Assembly: GCA_003290165.1 (NCBI GenBank)
Contig: QNQO01000594.1
Span: 186,001-250,000, forward strand
Direction of reading: 5' to 3'
DNA length: 64,000 bases
DNA from: Berberis thunbergii
Taxonomy: Eukaryota > Streptophyta > Magnoliopsida > Ranunculales > Berberidaceae
The notes beneath the pieces are model-generated. The model was given only the letters and a program-made list of their open reading frames with translations, had not been told where the DNA came from and did not search any database. Within the stretch, counting starts at the first letter, position 1. Every line of letters starts with the position of its first letter. Below are positions 1 to 12,312 of the stretch, in pieces. Position numbers and translations under genes: made by a program.

Positions 1-1079
1 CTAATTAATATCTTACTGATTAACTTCAAATCATGCTAACTCGGCTTATAGTGCAACAGTGGTCGAGTCGAAAAAAAATATCATGAAATATATTTAACTT
101 AAAGATAATATCAAACCATATGTTTTCCTATTGATATATAAAAGTGACAAGTGAAAGCATGCATTCCTCAAATTTAAAGGCATACTTGAAAGCACATCCT
201 CTTCATTGGAAATGAACTTAGATTTTGAATGCATTTTCAAATCGAAAAATTTTCACACAATCATAATTAACTATGTATTCCATGGAGATTGAGTAGAATA
301 CAATAGTAAATTATGAAATACATTTTAGTTCAAATTTTTTCAAAGAATGCAGAAAAAACTCATAAATCTCACCCCAAACCTAAACTAAACATTGTCCTCA
401 ATGTATAAAATGATGATCATGACAAATGCAAGAAAAAAAAAAGATGAGAGTTAGAGTGATATTATCATGGGAAAGTTTTTACCAATTTCGACGAAATCGT
501 CCACCAATGAAAGTTCAACAACATAAGAACTGTGAACTCATCATAATAAATTGATAAAAACAATACAGGACACAAAAAGATATACAAATGAAATAATGAA
601 AAAAATTACATGTATCAGTTGTAAGTCAAAATTGTTACGGAGCTAACGAGTATGAGTAAAATACAACTAGAAAGAACTCGAAAATCAATCCAGACTAACC
701 ATAATGACACAACTGAAGTTAGGCTGCCTCCTAGGTGCGCTTGGTTTAACGTCGTCAACTCGACATATATTCTTTCTCATAAATGATGTACCATGAAATG
801 ACGAGGAATACATATATAGCGAACACTCTCCTAAAAAAGGGGCAAGAAATCATATAGCAACAACCTAAAAAGTTGAGAATCCGTCCAACAAATAGTAGCA
901 ACCACATGCGACACAACGTATACTAATACATCCCAAAAACTATGAAGGCGCCATGCAAAATCATAGAGCAAATGCAAATGAACTCGCATTCTTAGAAAAT
1001 CCGTGGGAACCTTGAGCAGAAAGGGGTCGCAAACAATGATATCAAGCAAATGACTCCTACCTACTTCTAAAAAGGGACA

Positions 1080-2224
1080 TCATAAGGCAGGTTGCAAATC
1101 AAAATATTGAATATGTATCACAATAGGGTGGTCAAAACTAAAATCATCTCTTACAGACAATGGATCCACATAGGTAGCATCAGTAAATATGAAAGGGATG
1201 GAAAGATGTATGTCTATAGATATATCGAGTGGTACAGGCTCATCATAACAAAATGAACTACACCAAGATGATGAGTTAGACAATGCAACGACACCCCCAA
1301 ACCTAGAATTAGCACTACCTATGGCATGTAGTCTCTCATTAGATGCGTCCTCCGATAACGACTTGACTATTTCTTGAATTATGGGGTCATTCGTATCGTG
1401 AAAATAGTCGATACTTGACTTAAAAGAACATTGAGAATTAGACTTCATGCAAGAGTCACTAGGAAGACATATGTCGAGTGGCTCATCATGAAAATGTGGG
1501 GAAGGAAATGGGTCATGAAGCAAAGTAGTTTCGATCACATATTCCTCAAAAACATCATCCGACTCAGGTTCTGATGTGCTACCAGTTATGAATTGACCCT
1601 CTGAATTTTGAACATAGTGACTAGGAACTCTTCCTAACTCACTTTCAGATAATGCCTCAGTAATATGATCCACAACTATCTCAAGTTTATTGATGCTTGA
1701 GATTGGTGTTGAATCATGGCTTTTGACTCTAACATAGCCTGAGAATCATGTTCAAGCAATCGTTTTGTGTGCTGCATAAAACGGTTAATCGTTCCCTCTA
1801 AACTTGATGTGTTGGATGGAGGAGTTTGGTTAAATTGAGGCATAACATGATTAAGGTATTGAGGAGCCTGAGAGAAAATATGTTCCCCTTGGTGTGAGTT
1901 ATGAGCCCAGGAGAGATTTTGATTATTGGGAAAACCAGGGTTGTAATAGTTGGACTTTGAATTGTAACTAGGTCGCCAATTAACATTAAAAGAATGGATT
2001 TGCTCAGCGAAATATTCAGGATAATCATATTGCAAATCACAATCAGCTGTTAAATGACTAGGACTCGAACATGCAACACAACCCTCAAATGAAACATTAG
2101 TCGGAGGTAGGGGTTGAGTCAAATTCATAATTGCATCTAATTTCTGAGTCATCGTCATAAGAACTGTTTCGAACCTCGAGGTAGAAGGAGAGAAGTAATC
2201 CTTAAAGTCTTTCTCCTCAGCCAT
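1080..2224 (-). pseudogene. gag remnant of Athila-type element (C-terminal part, frameshifted)
   Basis: The first segment (2224 to 1676, 182 residues) carries a CCHC zinc knuckle of spacing C-x2-C-x4-H-x4-C at residues 49-62. It is followed by the NYYNPGFPNNQNLSW stretch, which resembles the YNPGWRNHPNLSW motif of plant gypsy gag proteins. Translation then stops at 1676. The reading continues after a one-base shift near 1682 as KLEIVVDHITEALSE and GRVPSHYVQNSEGQF, the segment that follows the zinc knuckle in related gag proteins. The capsid domain that should precede the zinc knuckle is absent upstream. After about 1450 the frame is open but has no recognisable motif. Non-functional. Confidence 0.7.
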
Positions 2225-3067
2225 TTCCTTGGTCTCAAGATTTTTTTTTTAATATATGCACGCCTAACCAATATATGAAAATGACTTGACTTTAAAAAAA
2301 AATAAAAAGAATGGAACCCTAAATGATGCGTCAATAAAATGAATGGTAGACGACCCTAAAGCTTTGTTACTAATGTAGAGCTGAAATTCAATTCAATTTA
2401 CCTAACCGTGGGAGAGGCACAGTAATTTCCTATCAATCCGCCACTACAGAGTTGCTCCTACCTCTTTTTCCACTCTCTAGCTCAAAGTGAAATGCCAGTT
2501 CAAAAACTGTTCCCAGATGGGATATGCTCATTCACTCGATCACTTTAACCTATCAAACGTCCAAAGAGAATCCCTATGAGCGTCACACTTGTCCTAGATA
2601 ATTATCTTGCTACAAATTTTAAATAGTGAAGGTCTAGGTTTCTAACCCTAAAATAGATGGTGATTAACCTATCCGCAGGAGAGGGCACGAAAGTTTCAAC
2701 TCAATCCTACCACTATTGAAATTTGCATGCAATACTACCTAGAACAAGCTAAACACAAGTGATCACACAGAAACCGCGTGCAGATGCGGTGGGTAGAAGT
2801 TACCTCCGTCGTGAACCTCTTTTAGGTTACTTGCGACGCCGGGTAGAAGTCAAGTTCTGAGAGTTTCCTTGCGAATCGCAATATTTCACTTCGTTCCCAC
2901 TTGAGCTCCTATGTGTGTGACCGCCTGCAAGATATAGGCAAAATTAATTCAAACTCAAGCAAATAAAACAAATAAGAAAGCGATACGTGAAACTGTTCCT
3001 AAAAAGAAAATTAAACCTAATTTGTAAACTAGCAAAAACAACCCTAGATTTCGATTATACCGTACAA

Positions 3068-3085
3068 TCTCTGGCAACAACGCCA
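3068..3085 (-). other. Retrotransposon primer-binding site (tRNA-Asp type)
   Basis: The minus strand reads TGGCGTTGTTGCCAGAGA. This matches the complement of the 3' end of plant tRNA-Asp (TGGCGCCGTTGCCGGGGA) at 14 of 18 positions. It sits 5 bases inside the LTR boundary, as expected for priming of minus-strand cDNA. Confidence 0.7.
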
Positions 3086-3090
3086 AAACT

Positions 3091-4936
3091 TGATGGAGTT
3101 TTTATTAACCTAAATTAATAAGCTAATAAACCCTATTTGTAATACCGCAAGTGCATGACTGTCTAACTGGTAGATAGTGGAAAATACGGGTCAATCCCAT
3201 GAGAATTGACGAGACAATCGAATTCTACTAATTTAGAATTGGGGGTTACAGCAGATGAAAATTACTAAATTAAGAAAATGAAATTGACAACTAAAATTAA
3301 ACTGATAAGATGATAGAGAGGGGACCGAGACATCGAATCCACCACAGGTTCTTCGAGATTTGTGTAATCCAAATTATTGTTTTCAAAAATTAACATGACT
3401 AACCTAAAGATTAATCTAAGTTCGCAATTGATTTTAGCAAAAGTATAAACCCCTAGCATTGTGTGTCTTCTTACGACACAAACAATCATAAGTTTATTTT
3501 AACTAATTCTAAACCCCTAGCATTGCATGTCTTCTTACGGCACACACAATCACAGATTCAGATTAATTGATTAAAGCAGGCTTTGAATATCAATAAAGGG
3601 TACTTCTAACTATCGACTAGTCTAGATAATTAATCCGGATATAATCGGTGAAAGCAAATTATTGAAACTCAAAAATCAACTGTGTTTAACGTTCAAGTAT
3701 ATAGAAAACAATAAATTCAAATACAACAAACTCTAAGAAACCCTGTGGTTTCATCTTCGCCTCGGCACGGGGTCTAGAAGATCATGGTGGTGGTGGTCAC
3801 AACATCAGTGGAATCCATCTCAGCACGAACACGCATCCCGATAAATAGTTACAAACGCTATGTGGCTGCTCAGAATAAGCACTGGGGTGCAAATAGCCAA
3901 ACTGTTTGAAAAAACAGTTGGTTCCCGCAAAAAAATATGCGCCTTCGTCTCCAACGAGCCTGCTTTGCGCCGTCGCTGCTGCTTGCATCTCCTACACCTA
4001 CGCCTTATTCGTTGTTGCTAATCCTGCAAGAACGAAAGATAGATCAAGGAGAAACGAGAGAGAGAAAAATATGAGAAGGAGGACGAGAACGGGCGGGAGA
4101 AACAGGGGCGGTGCTCCCTGTTTGTTGCTCCAGTCTCGATGGTGGTGTGAGAGCTAGTCCGAGGTTGATCAAAGGAGAGGGATTAGGGAGAGAGGGAGGA
4201 GTAACATGAGATAGAGAGAGCTCCGGCGACGATGGTGGTGTGCGGGTTGTTAGTCGGCTGCGAGAGAGGAAAACAGGGACGTGCTCCCTGTTTCTCCTCT
4301 GTTTTGTGCGCGAGGATGGTGATGGTGGGGGCGTCTGATGGTGGTACTCGGTGGTTGTGGCTGCTAGAGAAAGAAACAGGGAGAGGAGCGGTGGTTGTGC
4401 GTGGTTTTGTTGACGCAGGAGTTGAGATGAAGGACCAGAGTGAAAAAGAAGAGGAGGACTACGGTGATGGCGAGGTGAGATGGTGATAGCGGAATGATCG
4501 CACTGCCGGTTCTCCTATCGAGCGAGGATCGCCGGCAGGGTGGATTGACGTGGTGGCTGAAAAAGAGAGCAGGAGAAAATGAACGTGGAAGAAGAGAGAA
4601 GAAAGCTTTCTCTAAAAAAGGGGAAAACCTAAATAGGGTTATCTTATTTCCTTGGGTTTGGGTTTCTAGATTAGCTTTTTGGGTTTGGGCTTAGGTTAAA
4701 TTAGGTGGACCTAGGTTTATTTGGGTTAGGTTTAGATATGTGACCCTCTACTTTGTACCACCGCTAGAATCAACCAATTGATCATTCCTTAAATTGTTGC
4801 CTTAATGCGATTTCATCAATCACGCTCAAATTCTTACAAAGACATGAAAATGAAATAATTAGAATAAAATATACTAATTGAAACACTAACATATATAAAT
4901 TAAGGGATATATTATGTAATAATTACGTGAATATCA
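3091..4936 (-). repeat. 5' LTR of the Athila-type element (about 1.85 kb)
   Basis: On the plus strand it starts TGATGGAG and ends GTGAATATCA, so it has TG...CA ends. It abuts the primer-binding site. The segment around 3130-3230 (a 'GTCTAACTGGTAGA' motif followed by 'TACGGGTC') and the end at 4936 have close counterparts in both arms of the palindrome at 24087-26894, so the two are related LTRs. Open frames at 3906-4694 are purine-rich LTR sequence (repeated GAGAGAG and GGTGGTGG), not genes. A target duplication cannot be checked because the other end is outside the window; the five bases after it are TCCCT. Confidence 0.75.
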
Positions 4937-5127
4937 TCCCTCCCACATAGTCAGTTCATATGCCTTTACAACTTATTCTTGCCCAAGTTCTTTGTGTTCT
5001 TCATCATACCCTCAATAGTTGCCCTTATTCAGCATCATCCCTCACCTTTACTCTTTCCTAAGAGACTATTATTGTTTCTTATTATGCAAGTTTTGTGCCT
5101 ATTTTCAAACAGGGAACGATTTGAGTG

Positions 5128-6566
5128 CATGAAGTGAATCTTCGAGGTGAGGTGGTAGCTACAGTGGCCATCCCTATTACAGGAATAGTACTGAATAATA
5201 CCATGGCAGAAGGGTATGCAGCAGAGGCGGCATTACTTTTGATCCAGGCCAACCAATGGTGGACATGACTACTTCTAGGAGACTCAGAGATTTTGATTTC
5301 GATTCTAAAATACCCTAGGACGCCAACACGTTGGGTTTGGCATCGACTTATTAGTAGTATCAATCATTTTTATCTTTTCATCCTTTTTTATTTTGTAATT
5401 TTATTGACAAAGTTCTTAATACTCAATAGGGTTGGCAGTGGGGCGGATTTTTACGGATATCCGCCCCACCCAATTCGTATGGGGTGGATTTGGATAGGGC
5501 TGAATGGGTTTTCAGGTGGTTTCGGGTATCCAAAAAATATCCGTTTACTATTCGAGGCGGATACGGTTTTAGCCATATCCGCCCCGCAGGCCCCGCGGAT
5601 ATCCGTTTAACCAACGAATTTACAAAAGTACCATTCATCTATATAAAGGGATTAACTCTTGTTTTTCACAAATACAATCGCTCCTCCCTCACCTCACACC
5701 AATCGCTCCCTCACCAATCTCTCCCTCTCACAGAGCGATCTCCCTCCCTCCCTCACACCGCACACCACTTCGCCCTCCCTCACGCCGCGATCTTTCTCCC
5801 TGCTCCCTCACGCCGCGAGATCCTCCCTGCTCCCCTCACACCGCGATCTCCCTCACAGAGATCAAGATCAAAAGGGTTTCTTCCTCTCCCCCATCAGAGA
5901 TCAAGATTGAAAGACAAAGGGTTTCTTCCTCTCCCCCATCAGAGATCAAGATCAATAGAGATCAAGATCAAATCAAATCTGAGACTGAGATCAAAATCTG
6001 AGATCGAATCTGATCTGATCAAGATCTGAAAAATATCAAGATCTGATCTCAGAGATCAAATTTTTTAGATCGATTTTCTTGAATTTGTTGTAATTTTTTT
6101 TATTTTTTGTTAATTTTTGTATGGTTTGTAATTTCTGGAATTTTTTGTAATTTCTGTATGATCTCACAAAAACCAAATCTGTTATAATCTGTTTTTTTTT
6201 TATTTTATAATCTGTTTTTTGTGCAATGGTGGTGTGATTCGATATATTATAATCTGTTTTTTTTTTTTTTTTTTATTATATGAGAATCTGTTGGTTATTG
6301 TTTTGATATTTGAGAATCTATTTTTTTTTCTCTGGGTATTTTGGGCAGGGCGGATATCCACCAATCCGTCCGGTTCGGGGATGGTTTTTACAAAATATGG
6401 TAAACGGATATTCGGGGCGAATTTGGATATCCGTGATCTCCAGCGGGGCGGGGATGGATTTTTCCAAATCTGCCCCGTTGCCATCGCTAATACTCAAGCT
6501 CATGAACTAGCAGCTTCTGCAAGACTTCAGAATTGTAATCTTTTTACTAATGGAAGTGCTATTTAA
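5128..6566 (+). pseudogene. RNase H-like (RVT_3-type) domain fragment, split by a hAT insertion
   Basis: From 5128 the frame reads VHEVNLRGEVVATVAIP, then AEAALLLIQANQW, an in-frame stop, LLLGDSEILISIL and TRWVWH. The AEA...GDS spacing is that of the plant RNase H-like domain found in non-LTR retrotransposons and their relatives. The hAT element at 5427-6489 interrupts it. The reading resumes at 6498 as AHELAASARLQNCNLF, resembling the conserved A-H-x-L-A end of the domain. A related fragment lies at 46551-46844 on the other strand. It could come from a LINE or from a domesticated RNase H-like gene; with a stop and an insertion it is dead. Confidence 0.5.
5427..6489. mobile_element. Non-autonomous hAT element, 1063 bp
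   Basis: The ends are imperfect inverted repeats: TAGGGTTGGCAGTGGGGC on the left and the complement TAGCGATGGCAACGGGGC on the right. Both sides carry the perfect 8-bp duplication ATACTCAA (5419-5426 and 6490-6497), the hAT hallmark. Subterminal 'GGATATCCG' motifs repeat at both ends. The interior is a C/T-rich run with repeated 'agagatcaagatc' units, likely a captured 5' untranslated region. It has no transposase. Open frames inside are low-complexity. Confidence 0.88.
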
Positions 6567-8428
6567 CAAAAAAAAAAAACCCTTCATATTTCTCTTTGTC
6601 TATCTCTAATATTTTTTTTTTCTACTTTTCTCTCCCATTTTCATTTCACTTCATATCTCCTAGTCATTTCTTTATCTTATTATATTATCAACCAACACAT
6701 TTTCATCCATCTATTTTACCTACCACTATCTTTACATTTGTTTTGGTTTTTAAGTGGCCAACTTACCACCAACTCAATAAAATGTAAATAATTACACATA
6801 CTGTAGTTAATTCTATACCAAATAATAGTGAATACACTATTAATTCTGTACACATATAACCCTCATAAAAATTCCACAAAAATAGATGCAACTTCATACA
6901 TCTATTCAAATGGGTTGAAGAAGGTAAGTTTTGTTTTGTAATCTTACTAAGGTATTCCCCGTACCGTTGGCACTATCGTACGATGTTAAATATTTCAAAA
7001 ATACTAGAAAATCGGGATTTTGCAACCATGGTGACGTGGCGTGATCTTGAAAGAATGATGAAATCCCTTAAGTATCTATGTGTATCTCAAGGTTATAAAA
7101 AACCTCATTTGATGATGCCACATCATGCTGGTTGAAGAACCTAGTTGCAAAACCTGATTCCCTAGCCTCACTATAAATATTTTCATCGTTGCTTATCTTT
7201 TGCAGTGCTTCTTAGGACTTTTACTGTGTTGAAAAATCTTCCAGTATGCCTTTGGGTAGCTCAATATGCTATCAACACTTGATATGTGGGCTTAAACTAA
7301 ACCATAATTAAAAAGGATTAAAAAACTTACATATCCCTTCAACGTGTAATTAAAAAATCCATATAAATGAAACCAGGTAAAAATGAACATTTTTCGCTAC
7401 TTGAGACCATTGGACGACCATTCAACTTCTCATATTTTTTTAGAAAATTTTACAATCGCCCCTGTTTCTTAACATTTAATGAAACACAACCACAAAATTC
7501 ACATAACCAGGTGACAATAATGTGTTTGAAACATGTAACTTATAAATTTGAAATGGAAAAGATTTGCAGAGAGTATTAGGCTAAAGGCATGAAAAAAATA
7601 AAATAAAGATTTGTGCAAGATGTGCAATGTGTGTGAAGTTGCGTGGTAAACATAAATAAACTGTTCCACATAGGGAATTAACTGTACAATTGTCTTCCAT
7701 ATGAAACTCAAATAAATAAGAAATGAATTTAGCATGAGCCCATTTATTCAAATAATAATTAGATGTTATCATAAAAAATTTATCTAATAAGTATATATTG
7801 TCATTCAAGACATGTGTCACTAATCATACCCCACGGTTGCGGCACATGTACCATTGTCACTAAACATATATTTTTTTTTAAATTTATCGTGGCATTCATT
7901 TTGTTAATATCTATTGTGGCATTATCTCAACTACAAATATTTAATGTTTGTGTAACGGTAGCTTAAACTAAATTAATTACAATTTTTTTTTGTGAAAATT
8001 TGACAATCTACCTTACTATAATATTACTTCACATGCTAAATGTTGGAGAATGATAAATAAATAATCACCACCATCAACCTAATAAATAATCTACCTTACT
8101 TACATGTCTAATCACCACCATCAAATTTGAAGAAAAATAAATAAATATCAAAATGTTGAGTATGAGAATCGAGTCAATGCACTCTTATTGAGGATGACAT
8201 AAATGTTAAGCCAATAAAAAAAGACATAAATGCTAACTTTTACCATTCTTGCATTTTTTATTTTATTTGTTCATGTCCTCAAATCATTATTGTAGTTTTT
8301 AAATAAAAATTTAACATGTGATTTATCTATTGCCATTAAATCTTCTTGAGGCAACTAGGTGGAACTTCATTATCTTTGAACGAAAAACACATTTGCAGAA
8401 GAAGGTTATATATTTTATTAAAGTGTTA
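6567..8428. other. Intergenic stretch, nothing recognised
   Basis: This is AT-rich DNA with many stops in all frames. Poly-T and poly-A runs occur throughout. I found no gene, RNA or bounded repeat. Confidence 0.5.
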
Positions 8429-8437
8429 TTTTTCTTG

Positions 8438-8637
8438 GAGAGATTCTAAATGTCGAGGGAAAGGGCGAGGAAATCAGCGAGGGAAATGATCTGGCGAGGT
8501 GAGAGCCGTTCATTTCCCTCGAGATCCGTGTGTTGACTTTTTCACGCGAATCTCGAGGGAAATGAACGGCTCTCACCTCGCCAGATCATTTCCCTCGCTG
8601 ATTTCCTCGCCCTTTCCCTCGACATTTAGAATTTCTC
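8438..8637. mobile_element. MULE-type snapback MITE, 200 bp, with perfect hairpin arms
   Basis: The two arms are inverted repeats that pair perfectly for 83 bases (from 8443 inward), around a loop of about 20 bases near 8526-8548. The ends read GAGAGATTC and the complement GAGAAATTC. A perfect 9-bp target duplication TTTTTCTTG flanks it (8429-8437 and 8638-8646), as expected for Mutator-like elements. A transcript would fold into a long hairpin. A relative lies at 35671-35852. Confidence 0.85.
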
Positions 8638-9354
8638 TTTTTCTTGATACATATCATGATTTTCAGAATAGATGTTCTATTTTTTTTTTTTAACAAATAT
8701 TTATGCCTATTACTATCATCATCCATTTTTTTCAACAAAAGTGGATTTGTTGAAGAATGTTGGTTTTTTAAGAGGATGGTTTGGAATATTATTACTGTGC
8801 AATTCATGTCCTCCACTCATTCTAACTTACGACACAACAAGTCAACAACCACTTGCACGACACCACCTCCATCCCATCACCACCATGTCCACACAAATCT
8901 ACTACTCCTTCCACCCTAATACAACTCCATGAATTATTTTTTTAATCAAAACTCTAAGTCCTTGCATCCACATTTTTATCAAATCCCATGTGTTCTTTAT
9001 CACATGAATCCCTAAATCATAGCTCGCATACATGGAACTCCTCAATTGAATCCCTCAAACCCCAAATCGACTTCCTCAAAACCATTTAATTTAGATTTGA
9101 AGATCCAAAGTTGGATTGTAATAAGGAGTCGTAAAGAGACTGAGATGTTTTGAGAGTTGTTTATGATGTAGGTCTTCATGAAATCATCCCCAAATATTTT
9201 TGTAAACCGAAATGATAATAAGAAACTTCAAGAACACAAAACATTGTTGTGAGTTGAGATAATCTTTATGAAATATTTTTATGCTTTTATATAGACTAAT
9301 ATGCATACCAATTTTATTGTCCATATTTACTTGATCTTTTTATATTGGGTTATA

Positions 9355-9435
9355 ATGGATGAAGAAACAATTGTTGAGGAAGATCCAAAAGTTGGTATGA
9401 TATTTGAAACTAAGGAATTGGTATACATAAACTGA
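9355..9435 (+). pseudogene. Possible FAR1/FHY3-like N-terminal scrap
   Basis: A 26-residue frame reads MDEETIVEEDPKVGMIF then ETKELVYIN and stops. The 'EPKVGM.F.SEEEVYNYY' pattern is typical of the start of FAR1/FHY3 and related MULE transposases. Nothing after the stop continues the domain. The match is short, so this is only a suggestion. Confidence 0.25.
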
Positions 9436-9479
9436 ATTTAGCATAAGGAAAACAATGACAAACAAGTTCAATAGGACCG

Positions 9480-9749
9480 GTTGTTATTGAAAGTTGACAA
9501 AATTAAGGTTAAGTTGTACTTTTTCATTCATCCTCCAGCAATATAAATACTGTAGTCAAAATATAATAGGAAACCACCATACATTAGGAGACCTACCAAA
9601 CAAAGGAAATAAATCCCCAGCCATATGAAAGTCTCCTAACCCCATAAAACTTCTTACCCCATACAACTTCTTACCCCATACAACTCTAACAAATATGCTA
9701 AAATATAATGGAATATATTTTCCTAACAATAAGATATATTTTCCTAATA
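9480..9749 (-). repeat. 3' LTR remnant of the Copia element
   Basis: The pol stop codon lies inside a purine tract (complement TTGAGGGGGT). The next bases, complement TATTAGGAAAATATATC, look like a Copia LTR start with TG mutated to TA. Internal short repeats of complement 'TATGGGGTAAGAAGTT' occur at 9640-9690. The outer end is not clear; 9480 is an estimate. Confidence 0.5.
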
Positions 9750-9754
9750 CCCCC

Positions 9755-11884
9755 TCAAGTTGGAGCATGAGGGTTAAAAATGCCCAACTTGGCAAGGAGA
9801 TAATCGAACTGCGATTTGCCCAAAGCCTTTGTGAATATGTCGGCCAACTGATCAGTCGTCGGCACATAAGAAGGAGCAATAAGACCATCCTGAATGGCAT
9901 CACGAACGAAGTGACAATCAACCTCAATATGCTTCGTACGTTCATGAAATACAGTATTCTGCGCAATGTGTATGGCAGACTGACTATCACAAAATAGGGG
10001 AATGGCCTTGGGATGAAGTACCCCCAACTCAATAATAAACCTTTCAACCATTTTAACTCACAAGTTATTGCTGCCATAGAACGATATTCCGCCTCAGCCA
10101 AAGAACGCGAAACCGTATGTTGCTTCTTAGTTTTCCAAGCAATCGGAGAATGGCCCAAAAACACCAACCACCCCGACAGGGACCGCCGAGTAATAGGGCA
10201 AGCAGCCCAATCAGAATCACACCAACCTTGCAAAGACAAGTCACTATCCGAGCGCAGTAGAATACCGTAACCCGGAGTACCTTTCAAATAGCGGACAACG
10301 CGCAATGCCGCATCCCAATGCTCCTGTTGCGGTTGTTGCATAAATTGAGATAGCACATGAACCGAGTACGTCAAATCAGGACGTGTGACCGCCAAATAGA
10401 CCAAACGCCCCACCAGACGCCGATAAGACTCAGGATCCGAGAGAAGAGAGCCCGTGGCACGCGCCAGTTGATGCTTTTGTTTGATTGGAGACAAAGCAGG
10501 CTTCAAACCCAAGAGACCCACCTCTGAAATAATATCAAGTGCATATTTACGTTGACAAATAAACAACCCTGCAGAGCCGCGGGCAACCTCAATACCAAGG
10601 AAGTATTTAAGAACCCCTAGGTCCTTCATATGAAAACATGAGCCAAGGTAGCCTTTAAACAGAGTCAAAGCAGCAGAATCATTCCCAGAGAGTATTAAAT
10701 CATCAACATACACGAGCAGATTAATTTGAACAGACCCCTTCTTATAAGTAAAAAGGGAATAATCAGAATAGGACTGTAAAAAACCATACCCCTTTAAAGC
10801 TGACACGAGCTTAGCAAACCAACATCTAGGAGCCTGTTTCAATCCATATAGAGATTTACGCAACCTACATACCAAACCAGGTTCATCAGATCTAAAGCCA
10901 GGAGGGAGTTTCATATAGACCTCCTCATCTAGATCCCCGTGCAGGAAAGCATTGTGTACATCCATCTGATGCAACTCCCAATTTTTAGAAGCCGCAATCG
11001 CAAGGAATGCACGAACAATCGTCATCTTTGCCACCGGAGCAAATGTCTCGTCATAATCTATCCATTCGATTTGATGATTACCGAAAATAACTAAACGAGT
11101 CTTCAATCGCTCAATACTAGCATCAGATTTGTATTTTATCTTATACAACCATTGACTACCAAGAGCCTTCTTCCCTGAAGGTAACGGTTCCATAGTCCAT
11201 GTCCCATTGTCTTTCAAGGCCCGCATCTCTTCTTGCATAGCGGCGCGCCACCCTGCATCTTTTACAACCTCCTTAAAAGATTGTGGCTCTTTTCCAGCTG
11301 TAATAGCTGCAATAAAATTTTGGTGTTTTCACATAAAAACTGTCACAACTAACATAATGTGCTATAGGATAAGGCATACCTGAGGGAGGTGAAGATGTAG
11401 AAGCAGGTGAAGCGGAGGATGAACTATTTTTCTTCACTGTAGTGTGTGTAACAAAGTCACGTAGCTTAACCGAAGAATACTTTTCCCGAAAACCACGACC
11501 TAAATGCTCGCTTGGCGGAGCATCTCCCGACACTGCCTCCCCGGAATCATCCGTATGAGAAGGCGTAGGCAAAGCCGTTGGCAGCGGTGTAGTGAGCACG
11601 GGCTGCAACGGCGTGGCGTAGGGCTGTGGTGTGGTTCGTGGCTACTGGTCAGACGCAGTTCTGGGTGTGGACTGTGTGGTGGCCTGCGGCTGCTGGTCTG
11701 GAGCACACCCGAGCGTGGTAGGTCGTACCTGCTGCACCTCCTCACCCTGTTCTAAAAACTCCGTAAAATCTACAACCACCCCTTCATCCAGATCACCATG
11801 AATGTCATTGCGAGGAGCAAAATTAGTAACCTTAACATCAAGATATGGGAACACATTCTCATAAAACTTTACATCCCTTGACAC
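9755..11884 (-). pseudogene. Ty1/Copia pol remnant: reverse transcriptase and RNase H
   Basis: From 11238 downward the frame reads the Copia reverse transcriptase: KARLVIFGN-like finger region, FAPVAKMTIVR, MDVHNAFLHGDLDEEVYM, KSLYGLKQAPRCW and the catalytic YVDD. RNase H follows (RSLAEAEYRSMA). A missing T near 10027 shifts the frame; the shifted frame (10051-9755) continues [20 protein letters not shown] to DIFTKALG and the natural end. Upstream, 11884-11273 carries SRDVKFYENVFPYL, the usual linker between integrase and reverse transcriptase, with further frame breaks. Gag, protease and integrase are missing, and no 5' LTR is visible. Truncated and inactive. Confidence 0.9.
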
Positions 11885-12312
11885 AAAAAATCTTGCTTGT
11901 TCAAATCAAACAAATACCAACCTTATTCTTGCGAAGGTGAATACACTAAAGTTATTTCGAAAACTAGCATTTACATCTAATTACTCACGTATCATTATAT
12001 TTAGAATAATATTTTATTATTTTAATATGTCAAAAATGATATAATATGTATTGTTTTATCCTATCTTTTTAGTTGTCATTAAACTCAATGGTGGAGTCCC
12101 AATTGAATTATAATGTTAAGAAACTAGTCAAAACATGATGGAATTTGCAATGTCATTATAGTTTTGGTTTGGATCCAATTATGACATGTAAATTATTAGG
12201 CCTTAATGAGTTGGTAACTTAATGTGACCCCATTGAGTTGGGGTGAAAATTTATTGGTTAGCTGTAACAAAAAATAAAGAGACGACTAGCGGAAAGGAGG
12301 TGAAATAAAAGG

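Larger units (their letters stand above)
1..4936 (-). mobile_element. Athila-type Ty3/gypsy element, 5' half, decayed, runs off left edge
   Basis: Reading the minus strand, the order is a 5' LTR (4936 to 3091), a primer-binding site, an untranslated leader, then the C-terminal part of gag. No protease, reverse transcriptase or integrase reading frame follows. Below gag, near 722-757, the complement reads GTTAAACCAAGCGC followed by a purine-rich stretch; I associate this kind of motif with the region after pol in Athila/Tat elements. If so, both the capsid part of gag and all of pol have been lost. The 3' LTR would lie to the left of the window. Stretches 1-1079 and 2225-3067 contain no coding sequence I can support. 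Family assignment rests on the primer site and gag motifs and is an inference. Confidence 0.75.

Noticed and set aside
3906..4694. Three consecutive open frames on the plus strand
   Set aside because: They fall within the LTR of the Athila-type element and are purine-rich.
5484..6029. 181-residue open frame on the plus strand
   Set aside because: It lies inside the hAT element and is low-complexity (repeated SLPHT and RSRSK), caused by C/T-rich repeats.
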